A stretch of 64,000 nucleotides of DNA from Allodiplogaster sudhausi (Eukaryota; Nematoda; Chromadorea; Rhabditida; Diplogasteridae), in assembly GCA_945643635.1 (NCBI GenBank), contig CALZFC010000001.1:2066001-2130000 (forward strand), in the 5' to 3' direction. A model generated the notes under the pieces. It did no database searches. It was not told the origin of the DNA and saw only the letters and a program-made list of their open reading frames with translations. The translations under genes were made by a program, and so were the position numbers. Within the stretch, counting starts at the first letter, position 1, and each line of letters opens with the position of its first letter. Shown in pieces: positions 25,581-35,403 of the stretch.

Positions 25581-26580
25581 GCAACGTCAGAAAAACATCA
25601 TGCTTACCCGCCAAAAAGAAATTACTAGTTCAATTGTAAACGCTCATATTTGTTGTCATATACATGTGCGTCTTCAGTTTCTTTTTCTAGACGGATTTAT
25701 GGATATGCCTCATCACATGTATTTTTATATTTTTTCTCTTTCGTTAATGACAGCATTAATCCTCGCATAAAACTGATTCTTTAACTTCTCTTTCCTCTGC
25801 GTAAATCCCCTCCTACGCATTATTCATGTATGTACATACATATATAGATATGTGATCTTCGCAACCTCTGCATGCGCTTCCTTATTTATCGCGGATAACA
25901 TTTTTCCCCCTTCGTCCGGTCTCACCAATTCCATATCCGTACAGCATGGCTCTACGTCCTCTCATCTTGCGTCAGAGAAACGGAATTAAGAAATACTCAC
26001 TGGTTTTATGGGGTAAAAATGCAGTATATGAAGGTTAGCCAAAATACAAGCAGTATAGACGTCATTCCTGGATTTATCTTTGAGCTCATTGTCAGATTTT
26101 GGTGAATGACGAGAAACTTCTGTAATTCGAGATCAAATGCTTTAACGATTTTCTGTATGATATTCGCAAAAAAAGAATGTTAGGATAGACTACTAAACAA
26201 AAGAACAAGGAGAAAAGAAATATACGGTTTTGAAGGTTTATAAAATCTAAATGTCGGAGCAGGTGGAATATTATAACATAAGAGACGTGGTCGCGCATGC
26301 ATATGTATGTACAATACCGTATTTTCTTTATTAGTGCCACCGAGGGCACTATTTTTCAATGCTCATGCGAAAGGGGGCACTATTAGAGGAGGGGGGGGGG
26401 GGGTTCAAGTAGAGAGAGGGGAGCTATTAGTACTTTTTTGTGTTCGAAGATTTTGGCGTGTTATTCTTCCTTACCATCATTTTACAGTTCTGGCGGATAT
26501 TTTTATGTCGATAGAGCGCGAAAATGGCTTTCGCTAGATAGTTCAACCTTTAAAATTGGTTCAAGCAAATATGATAATCA
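25581..26580. other. No gene recognised; poly-G run
   Basis: Intergenic sequence after the TM3-less receptor. A run of 12 G at about 26392-26403 is followed by purine-rich sequence. No exon series is seen. Confidence 0.4.
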
Positions 26581-26585
26581 AAAAA

Positions 26586-26700
26586 CCTAACTAACGATTA
26601 AACAGGTATCTGTGTAATTTTGAGTCGAGGAACGCTTCAAAATTGCAGTGTTGAATAGGGGAGAAGCAGAAAGTATGAAAATGCATACATATACATATGA
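26586..26700. repeat. Dispersed repeat R2 (AACTAACGATTAAA family), copy 1
   Basis: Shares CTAACTAACGATTAAACAGG, then AAATTGCAGTGTTGAATAG and AGAAGCAGAAA, with sequence at about 39228-39330 and 44464-44560, always in plus orientation. No coding capacity. Confidence 0.7.
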
Positions 26701-26935
26701 AAGTGCATAAGGGCTTTCGAATTTGGAATCTGATTTGCAATTTCCATATTCGCCTAAATTAAGATTACTTATTCATGTGAGCAATGTCTCATTGCTCCAT
26801 GGTCGATTCTGTACAGAACATTTTGCTTTGACAGCGAACCAAACTTCTACCTTTTGGCTCAAAGTCAATTGTGAAGTGCTAAACGTTTATCTTACCTAAG
26901 GCACTATTCAAATGTCACTTCGAACAATTAGCAGG

Positions 26936-27500
26936 TTAAAAAATAGTTTGAAATATTATCCAGAAAGTTGGAATGATTTGTATCCTATCATTTCGGAACT
27001 ATTGTCAAGTTAAATCTCAAGGGTGGAGAGTAAGGCTACTGTATTAGTATATACCCTCCTATTTTGACACGACAGATTATTCAGTAGCTAAGCGAGCTCT
27101 TTGTAGGCGTTTTAAATTATAATAAAATATCTCACGCTTATTGCGCTGGCATATAAGACAGTGTGAATTAAAAAATTTGGTTTTTTTCTGCAATTTTCGA
27201 ATAAGCTGTTATTTTTGGCACGGAATTAGAATATTCCACTTCTTGCCATTTTTTACGATCGTCAATAATGGCAAACAGTGGAATATTCTAAATCCACAGT
27301 GGAATATTCCAAATCCGTGCCAAAAATAACAGCTTATTCGAAAATTGCAGAAAAAACCAAATTTTTTAGTTCACCCTGTCTTATATGTACAGTTCCATGC
27401 AAACGTTAATTATTAATCAACTTTTATAGCCTTTTTAGCTAGTTTTTTGACGAACTTTTGTTGTTTGTAGTAAAAAGAAGAAAATTCATTTGAAGTATTT
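26936..27500. repeat. Dispersed repeat R1, copy 2, interrupted by a palindromic MITE
   Basis: Aligns with 19880-20230 on both sides of a 232-base insertion (27153-27384). The left side stops at GCGCTGGCA and the right side resumes at TACAGTTCCATGCAAACG, matching the unbroken GCGCTACAGTGCCGTTTAAA of copy 1. Confidence 0.7.
27153..27384. mobile_element. Palindromic MITE nested in repeat R1
   Basis: Nearly the whole element is an inverted repeat centred near 27270. The left arm AAGACAGTGTGAATTAAAAA is mirrored on the right by TTTTTAGTTCACCCTGTCTT, and inner arms contain GGAATATTCCA. It is flanked by TA on both sides, consistent with a Tc1/mariner-type target duplication. Confidence 0.75.
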
Positions 27501-27702
27501 ATTTATCCCAATTAGCCTCAGGGCATAAAGGCGGTAAGCGCCGTAGTGAAAGTGGTAGGACGACGTGACCTTCAGTGGGATTGATCGTGTTAGTAGGAGG
27601 GGCCAGGGTTGATTTGTTGGTGGGTGGAGAGGGGGTAGACTGAGGCAGCTTGGGACGCGAAGCTGGAATCTGGTCTATGGGTTTGGAGATCCGAGTGGGG
27701 GC

Positions 27703-28320
27703 TTAGCAAGGCGGGCCTAGGTACATGCTGGTGGGGCCCGGAGTCGATGCGGGCGTCGTGGCGTTCGACGACTCCGTGCCGCCTGCCACGGCGTTGGTGC
27801 CACCTGCAACGGCGTTGGTGCCGCCCGGAGTCGGCGTCGAAGTCGACGGAAGGCCCAGGTACATGCTGGTGGGGCCCGAAGTCGACGCAAGTCCCAGGTA
27901 CAAGCTGGTGGGTCGGAGTGGCGGCAGGACGAGCTCTTGCTTGGTGAGCGTGTTAGAGCCTCCCGGAGTCGATGCGGGCGTCGTGGCGTTCGACGACTCC
28001 GTGCCGCCTGCGACGGCGTTGGAGCCGCCCGGAGTCGACGCCGAAGTCGACGGAAGGCCCAGGTACAAGCTGGTGGGGCCAGAAGTCGACTGGAGGCCCA
28101 AGTACAAGCTGGTGGGGCGAGGTGGCGACGGGACGAGCTCTTGCTTGGCGAGCGTGTTAGAGCCGCCCGGAGTCGATGCGTGCGTCGTGGCGTTCGACGA
28201 CTCCGTGCCGCCTGCGACGGTGTTGGAGCCGGCCGGAGTTGACGCCGGAGTCGACGGGCTCAGACTCTGCGCCGTGGCAACCAGTGTCGAAGGGAAGGAC
28301 TGCCTGCGAATTGGATGACA
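27703..28320 (-). CDS. Repetitive Ser/Thr/Pro/Gly-rich C-terminal exon (STPGGSN repeats)
   Basis: The minus strand is open and encodes repeated modules built from STPGGSN(A/T)(V/L)A, TESSNATT and PTSLYLGL(P/Q)STS. Three or more units of about 150-200 bases occur. It starts after a plausible acceptor (AATTCGCAG) near 28300, as does its paralogue at 35404-35659. It is probably the last exon of the kinase-containing gene on the same strand, or an alternative tail for it. The plus strand is also open across the tract but has no domain or homologous splice context. Low-complexity sequence, function unknown. Confidence 0.5.
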   Translation of the reverse strand, partial: CHPIRRQSFPSTLVATAQSLSPSTPASTPAGSNTVAGGTESSNATTHASTPGGSNTLAKQELVPSPPRPTSLYLGLQSTSGPTSLYLGLPSTSASTPGGSNAVAGGTESSNATTPASTPGGSNTLTKQELVLPPLRPTSLYLGLASTSGPTSMYLGLPSTSTPTPGGTNAVAGGTNAVAGGTESSNATTPASTPGPTSMYLGPPC

Positions 28321-28432
28321 CGGTTGTGACTTAGTCCATAGTGTATTGACGGAAAAAGGCTTCAACACTAAAAAGGGACCGTCTTCTTTTCATTCTCTTT
28401 GCAGCCTCCACTCGTCACCACGGAGTTCTTTT

Positions 28433-29288
28433 TCAGCTCCTCCCGAGAATCCGCTGAAAGAAAAATTTAGAAACATTTATTTTACATTTATTTTCAATTT
28501 TGTGTGTATCGTTTTTAAGTTTATGTCGCAAAATATTACGCGCACCCTGGGACTGCTTGCAGGTGACGTTGGCGTCGGTGACATATTCTCCAGCTGAAAA
28601 AAAAATCAAAAACATTCTGCTACATTTTATGAATTATTTTTATTATTATTAAACTAAATTCTGTGAATCACTATATTTTAAAAAATACTTTTATTGACTT
28701 TTATGTTGTCAGCTACTTCAATCGCTAGAGATTTATTGATTGATAAGCTTATTCCGCTATCCTAACTGTCAATCAATTTTTAACTTCTAATTCATTGATG
28801 AGTTGATTTTTTTCTCTAATTGTTTACCGTTGGCGACGTCGCTTGCTTGGCGCCATCGTCGCACTTCTTGCCCTTCACAACCCTCTGCGTATTCTCCATC
28901 TCCACCGTAAGTTCCTGATAGAATTTTTTATTTATTTACATACTCAGTTATACTCAAAATGAGCTTAAAGAAATGCAATTTGCAAAAGCGATTTTGGTAA
29001 CATTTAAGAAAATTCACGTAATATCCAGATTTGAATAGTCAAAAGAGCTTCATTATGGAATTGCTCAGAATTGTAAAATCCTTAAGTATTAAAAAAATGA
29101 AGATTTATGGTCTGAATTGCAGATAACCATGATATTCTATTCATTTTTTACCTCATTAATTCGTATTGAAAATATTCTATTCATTTTTTACCTCATTAAT
29201 TCGTGTTGAAAATATGCAAATAGCACTTTTCAATTGTGCTCAACACTATGAATCAATTAGATCTCTTGCGATTCTCTCGCAAATCGCG

Positions 29289-29332
<44 letters not shown>

Positions 29333-31725
29333 CATATTATTTGTATTTCTAGAAATGAAATGATAACCTCCCCGTCCGCTTCCAGCTTCTCGATAACCCT
29401 CGCGTCTTGCCACTCAAACTCGAGCTTGTCCAGGTTGATCTGAAATTTCAAATTCGTGTGTTGTGATCGCTTCTTTTTCAGTCTTTTTTGATTATCACGC
29501 AAAAATTGTTGCGTTTTTAGAATTATTTTGGCATTTTTTGTATTAGACACCATATGTAGAAATACCTGATTCTTGCGAGCGGCGTCGTGGATGCAACGAA
29601 GGATGAGATCGTAGTCGGGCGTCTCGGAGAAGGTGAGCGAGTCGATGTGGCTGATGACCTCGAGGAAGGCGGCCGGCGCTTTCAGCGGCGTCGGATCCAC
29701 TTTGTCCCTTGGAGGCGCTAAAAAATAAGTTATTCCGTTTATTCAACAATATCACTCTCGATGAACGAGAAAGACTGACGAATCTTGCGAAGCGTAAAGA
29801 ACTTTTGCTTCTTCTCGGCCACCTTCTCCATGTCGACGACGCGACGCCAGAAGAGGTTGTCCTTGTTGAACAACTGAAATAAGGTAACTTATTTGATTAT
29901 TACAAATTAGCTCGCATCCTACAAGTAGGAAAAAGTCGATATACTTTTTTTTTCTTGTAGCAAAACAACCTTTCCAGTGAGCACAAGCTTGTTTTTTAGT
30001 GCTGAAGAGGCAGAGAAATTGGTCAGTACTGTTGTAATAAAAGACCTTTCTTTGGCTGTCTGTTTAATTAATTAGGTAATTAATTCATTGTAACTAACCT
30101 CGTAGATCATGAAGATCCACATTTCGAGGTCGTCGGCGCGACACAATTCGAGGCGCGCGTGCGAGCGCCGTGTCGCGTACTTCACGGTCCCAATGAACAT
30201 GAGATCGGTCCGTGGGATTCTGAGCGAGGGCGAGACAAACTACATACAGTATCCCAGTATCCATCAGACCACACCAGAATAATATGAGTACACTGTATGG
30301 ATGATCCAGAGATGTCAATGGGCATCTCTGGATCCTCCATACTAACAGTTTTGGGACAGCCGAAACTTTCAGCCGGCCGAGCCCATACTTTTCGGGACAT
30401 AGAATTTTGGGCCCGGCCGAGTTTTGAAAATATCACAGTATCCCATTTTCATAACACCATAGTTTATTTATTTATCTATAGATCAAAAATAACATAAGCA
30501 AAATATATAGACGGTCTCACTCTGGATGACTATTAACTATGGTGTGATACGAGGGGTTTGGCTTAAGTAAATACATATCTTACTCTATGAACACTTCGAA
30601 AACAGTAGACCATTCACCAATTTCTCTCACAATCGGGCCCGAATGGGCCTACGTGCCCGCCAGGGACTGCACAGGCCCGGCCCGACGCAGCCCGAGCCCA
30701 CGGAATCACGGAAGCCAGCGCATCGGGTAGGGAAGGGCCGGGCCGTTGACATCTCTGGGATTCTCCGTAGCTGGCCGTTCCGCTCGACGTAGCGGCGCAA
30801 GGCGCCAAAGTCGATGATAAAGAACGTCTTGACCTTGTCGCCAATGCCGACCGTGAAGTTGTTCGGCTTGATGTTACTGCAATTATCAATAGCATGCAAT
30901 TAATTATTATTCTAATAACTCTTATTCAAATTTTATTCTGCAAATTTTGCAATTTCATCACTTCAGTAGTCTGAAAATACTGCATTCTGCAATTGTTCAT
31001 TAAGGAGAGATGAGAGCTATTTCTTGTATTTTCTTGAATATCGTAATTTCATCCATTAATATCGAACCGATGAATGTGCCCGAGGGTATGGAGATCGCGG
31101 ATCGACTCGAGAGTTTGAGTAGCGATGTAGATGGTGGTAGACAACCTAGAATCGGGGCGTGGCTTGTGGTGGACGGGTGGGCGGGGCTTAGGAGAAAGGA
31201 TAAACTCTGACTCTAGCTTGTTTGGCAGGAGCGCCTTAGTGATCATGTCGAGATTGTAGCCAGAGATGCTCATCACGATGAAGTTGAACGACTCCGTCTT
31301 GCCTTAGATTCATTGCAAATTATGTAGTGATATGAATTATAAGTGACATTAGGTAATTGGAAATGATCTTAATTAGAAGTGGGATTGCTACCCCTGTCGA
31401 CACATTCGAGAAAATGAGTCTTCTTCTTTGGCACCGCGACAAGAATGTCGTCGAATACGGCGCACTCGGCCTAGAACAAATTTTTGATTTATTTAACAGA
31501 CTTATGGCATTTTATGTATGCAAATGTATTCTTCCTGACATTGAGTCGACAAGTCGAAGAAGTTCTCGTCTCCACTTTCGCTGCGAACGGCTTCATGTCG
31601 CTCTCACGCAGCACCTTCAAAATTTTTATATTTATATATCACATACTTTTTTTTGGCAATTACGAATACTGACTGAGTACACATCACCATATTTACCACT
31701 GCCGAGCAGCTTCAGAATACTGTAC
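28433..31725 (-). CDS. TTBK/casein-kinase-1-like protein kinase with HRN in place of HRD
   Basis: Exons visible on the minus strand: 31725-31674 (YSILKLLGSGKYGDVYS, Gly-rich loop), about 31633-31550 (FAAKVET, the ATP-binding Lys), about 31472-31390 (AECAVFDDIL, helix C Glu), about 31301-31210 (FNFIVMSISGYNLDMITKAL), about 31147-31067 (IATQTLESIRDLHTLGHIHR), 30876 to about 30758 (NIKPNNFTVG and IIDFGALRRY), 30219-30099 (FIGTVKYA and RADDLEMW), 29873-29780, 29717-29566, 29439-29368, 28914-28828, 28593-28546, then a short last exon. The subdomain order and NNF after the catalytic loop fit the TTBK family enlarged in nematodes. Joining 31067 to 30876 yields HRN for HRD, while DFG is kept. The donor after DFG is obscured by an insertion. 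Compared with the paralogue, one base is missing at 28546, so the final exon shifts frame and stops early (about 28433). It may be a pseudokinase or a decaying gene. N-terminal exons may lie at 33980-34376. Confidence 0.6.
29289..29331. repeat. (TA)n microsatellite in a kinase intron
   Basis: About 21 uninterrupted AT units between the exons ending at 29368 and starting at 28914 on the minus strand. Confidence 0.9.
30307..30757. mobile_element. hAT-like non-autonomous insertion at a kinase exon edge
   Basis: The ends are inverted repeats starting CAGAGATGTCAA and ending TTGACATCTCTG, typical of hAT termini (CAGNG). Flanking octamers GGATGATC (30299-30306) and GGATTCTC (30758-30765) match at six of eight positions, fitting a decayed 8-bp target duplication. 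The body is rich in GGGCCCGGCC blocks at both ends. It sits directly against the kinase exon that encodes DFG. Confidence 0.6.
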
Positions 31726-31999
31726 CTGGAATTGGTGCATAAACGGAATAGTTTTTCTTCTCCCGTCTTTTATAAGGAAACTGACGAATTTGAGCCGTAT
31801 TTGAGCGTATTTCCCGAGGGCAGAACATTTTGCTCCTGACAAAGTAAAAGCATATGTATTTTTGTTGTTTATAGCAATTAATCCGCTAATGGTATGTTTT
31901 TTTCTTAAACAAAAACCTGTTGTTTCATTGTATTCATTATATATATATATTATATACATATAATATATACATTTATGTAACATTTCCTTATCAAATACT

Positions 32000-33420
32000 G
32001 AGCTCCATTCATCACATTGAAATTCTGTATTCCCGTCACATCATACTTCTTCACATTTTCTCCACCAGCAAAATTCTTACCATCCCCGAACCTCTCTTCA
32101 CGCTAATAACATTGCGAATGTACATATCTTTTCCTTTTCAGTCCGGAGACCTTCATCACGTTGTGTTCGCTTCGCATCTGTGGCCTTCCCATGGTCAGAG
32201 TCGGCGCATGGCACTTCCACCTCCACATCATATGCTACTTTCTCTCAGCTTCTTCTCTTTTTCTCTTCGCCGGACACACAGCCTGATTGTGTCCACATCC
32301 AGCACTCCACTTAGATTGAGTCTCCGATTGCACTTCCAACTTCATTTTCCTCATGTCATTCTTGAAAGTCCGGTAGTCCTCGACTATTTTTTCCATATTC
32401 ATAAAGGTCATCCTTTGCATCACATAGAAGATCCGACTTCGCATTCTTTGTCATGCTCTCAAGCTTAGTGGTCCGCTCGAATATTTTATCACTCATTTCC
32501 TCGGCTTTTTGAATTTCATCATTCACAATTCCTTTTTAATTTTCGCAATCATCGCACCATCAGATTCGGTCGGATTCTCCTTTCTTTGCTACGCTTTGAT
32601 CACATTTTCGTCAATATCGCTCTTCACAAATTCGTCTCTTTCCTCCGAAATCACTGGAACGGCTTCCACCGGCCTTCCATTTCTACCTCCACTCTGCTTC
32701 TTTCCGTTTCTCGACATCGTCACTTTTCCTGACGGGAACAACCCGAACTGACTGTAAAATACGTTGCAAACAGACAACTTAACAAACCATTCCCTTACAA
32801 CCTCAAAATCGAATCGAATCGCACCTCCGCCTCTCTTCCTTGTGTCCTAAATAGACAACCACGCAACACGTGTTCACACTTCTCCAAATGCTCAACACAA
32901 TCATCATTCCAAGTGTAAAGTCAACGCCTTCTTTCCACACGTAATAACTTCAGCGAACGCCCTCGATCATTTTGCCTCTAATTCTTCTCCGAGTTCGGTC
33001 GACTTTCAATTCTTCACGTCTCCTCTCTTCCGATCAATCACTTCGCCTTTAATCCCTCTTCGAGCCCGGTCGGCTCTCACAATCAATTCACTCGCCTTTC
33101 TTGCACTCTGTCACTTTGCCTTTAATTCTCGTCTGAACTCGGTCGACTTTCAATTCTGCACGTAGCCTTTCTTGCACTTTTACTTCAGCTTCAGGAAGCA
33201 CTCCATTTATGGTTCTCAACACAAGAGTCGGCCACAAATGAAAAGTTGGGTAGCACTTCCCTGTGCTCTTCACAATTCAAATCAGCACACCTTTTATGCT
33301 TATCACGACTTTGAGGTGTCACACTTTTTATGGTACTCTCTCGTGATGGCACTCCTTTTAGCCCCCACGCTATCTTCAAACAAACCCCTCGTTGATCACA
33401 CAGCCTAACGTTCTATTCCT
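32000..33420 (-). pseudogene. Decayed coding remnant with degenerate about 60-bp repeats (retroelement-like)
   Basis: The minus strand contains broken frames that read as a charged, coiled-coil-like protein: MSRNGKKQSGGRNGRPVEAV, then DEFVKSDIDENVIKA, and after frame changes AKSDLLCDAKDDLYEYGKN and FKNDMRKMKLEV. Between 32960 and 33190, GGTCGACTTTCAATTCT and GCCTTTAATTC blocks recur with spacing of roughly 60-150 bases. It could be a gag/ORF1-type remnant lying inside an intron of the kinase gene, but I do not recognise a specific family. Confidence 0.35.
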
Positions 33421-33749
33421 TTCGATATAGAAGACAAGGGGAAGGATCTGGTTTTCAGAGGTTTATCTTCTGGAACGGCCAACACCAAGCCCACAAGAGA
33501 GAGACAACCGCTCACGAAGAGCCAATAAGTGGAGACTGACTTGAAGTCAGAATGGCAATGAGATTGCATTTAGCTATGCAAATGACTGGTAAGGGTAATT
33601 GGGAAGGAATCGAGAGGAATGGGGCTTTCCATTAAAGATTCACCTCCAGGACGCACGAGCTTATAGCCATAGAACTTAACTTCGGAGCCATGGAACAAAA
33701 AGGTAAAGTACCCTTGAGGGAGACTTATTAGTAGACATGGGAAAGTCAT

Positions 33750-34580
33750 TAAAAAGTGTCCAGTCCGAAACCCAGATTGCGTTAGTTGCTCGCTGCGCTC
33801 ATACGATGTCAAACCGAAATCATTATGACACTTGGCTGGTCATGAAATCTTGAAATACCACAATTCTGGTAAATTCCAAGCGCGTAAAATCTTAGGATTG
33901 GAGTTATCGCTTTTTAAACTATTACTGAATGATGTAAATTTGTTAACATATGGTATTCCAATTTTTTTTTTACATCTTTCTTTTTTTGCTGTTTGATTCC
34001 AAGCTTTGCTAATGTCCAGGAAGAGGCTTCTGACCGCGTTCCTCTTCTTCTTTGCTCGCGCCACCGACTTCATCGACTTCATCGACTTGGAGCTATAAGC
34101 TGCAAAAAAGAGAGAAAAAATGTATTTTAATCTAAATAAGTTTGAAGTAAAATTCTATTATTACATTATTATTCAGAATATAATATTGATAAATTAAGTA
34201 GTTTTTACTCATCGGGTTTGAAATCTGTCAAATAACTTTTGCTAGTCACTAATATATTTTTCATATCGCAGATTCAAGAAAACAATCACAGTCTTTTCAT
34301 CGACGAAGAAACATTTTTGGAAAAATAAACAATTAGATTGGGGAGGGAGCAGAGATGCACTTTTCCTCGACGACATCTTCGATTGATTGGAGAGAAGAGG
34401 AAGAGGCGACCGATCGCAGCCCTGGCAGGCACAGCGAATGACAGAGAAACCCCTTCCGAAATATCGTTTGCTGGAGGAGAAGATTGCTAATCACATTGGT
34501 TGCCAAAGAATGAACTAGAACTTGAAAGGACAAAGGCAACCGTTGCCCTTTCATGAGTTTTGCATCTCTAAATAACACTT
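33750..34580 (-). repeat. Segmental duplication copy 1: basic N-terminal exons
   Basis: Matches 38340-39150 in the same orientation, including the coding blocks MSSRKSASLLPP (ATG at 34376) and SMKSVARAKKKRNAVRSLFL (about 34070-34000) and a non-coding block with CATGAAATCTTGAAATACCA. These are candidate first exons of the kinase gene, separated from the kinase domain by retroelement-like debris. Confidence 0.6.
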
Positions 34581-34599
34581 AATATCGCACGACTCACCT

Positions 34600-35180
34600 T
34601 TTCATATATTTGTTAATCTTTATTTTAGAACGCAATTTTAAATTTCTTTTCTTCAGCCTTTTACATGTATTCATATGTTTGAAGTTGCGTGTTTTCATGC
34701 ACAATTGTCTCAATTACAATATGTTAAACTGATGAGATAAAATGAGGGGCAGGAAGAGATTGAATGAGAGACGCAGGCAGGAGAGAGGAAAGAGTTATAG
34801 AAAGAAGAAGAGATTTGAAAGTTAAAAGGACTCTTACTCTTGCACTAATTTGGCATGCGTTGGAGATCGACAAGAGGGAACGAAAGAGATGTGTGCCGAA
34901 ACAATCAATTTAACCAAGAGAAGAGCGAGTGCTTTTTCACGTGCTTGAATGTCGCTTTTACCGTAGAAAACCCTTTACCAACTATGAGCACAAGAGACGA
35001 GTTCGCATATTGCTACAACGATAATTATTTATAGATCGACATTTGCAGCGTAATTAGCTGTTTTTATGATGAATTTGGGAAATTGAGAGTTATCTGGACA
35101 GTTAAAGGTAGCAAGCGAAATAAAGAAGACAAATATTGGTTGTAAAAAAAACAGTACATTCGTTTGAATTGCGAATTTAT
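34600..35180. other. No gene recognised; purine-rich
   Basis: Between duplicated loci; GA-rich around 34745-34830. No exon is seen. Confidence 0.4.
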
Positions 35181-35403
35181 CCCAATTGGCTTCAGGGCAT
35201 AAAGGCTATGAGCGTCGTAGTAAAAGTGGATGGACGACGTGACCTTCCGTGGGATTGATCAGGTTAGTAGGAGGAGCCAGGGTTGACTTGTTGGCGGGTG
35301 GAGAGGGAGTAGACAAATGGGGCTTTGGACGAGAAGCTGGAATCTTTGCTATGGGAGTGGAATCTGGAATCTGGTGTATGCTCGACTCGGCTCTGGGTGG
35401 GGC

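Noticed and set aside
27725..28318. Plus-strand 197-aa open frame
   Set aside because: It is antisense to the repetitive tail exon, which has a paralogue with matching acceptor on the minus strand. The repeat's composition keeps both strands open.
29257..29363. Coding continuation of the kinase exon through the (TA)n run
   Set aside because: The good donor at 29367 ends the exon before the microsatellite, and the translated Tyr-Ile repeat has no counterpart in kinases.
32235..33408. An active retroelement or host gene
   Set aside because: Frames are short and broken, and I cannot match them to a specific gag, ORF1 or host family, so only a decayed remnant is claimed.
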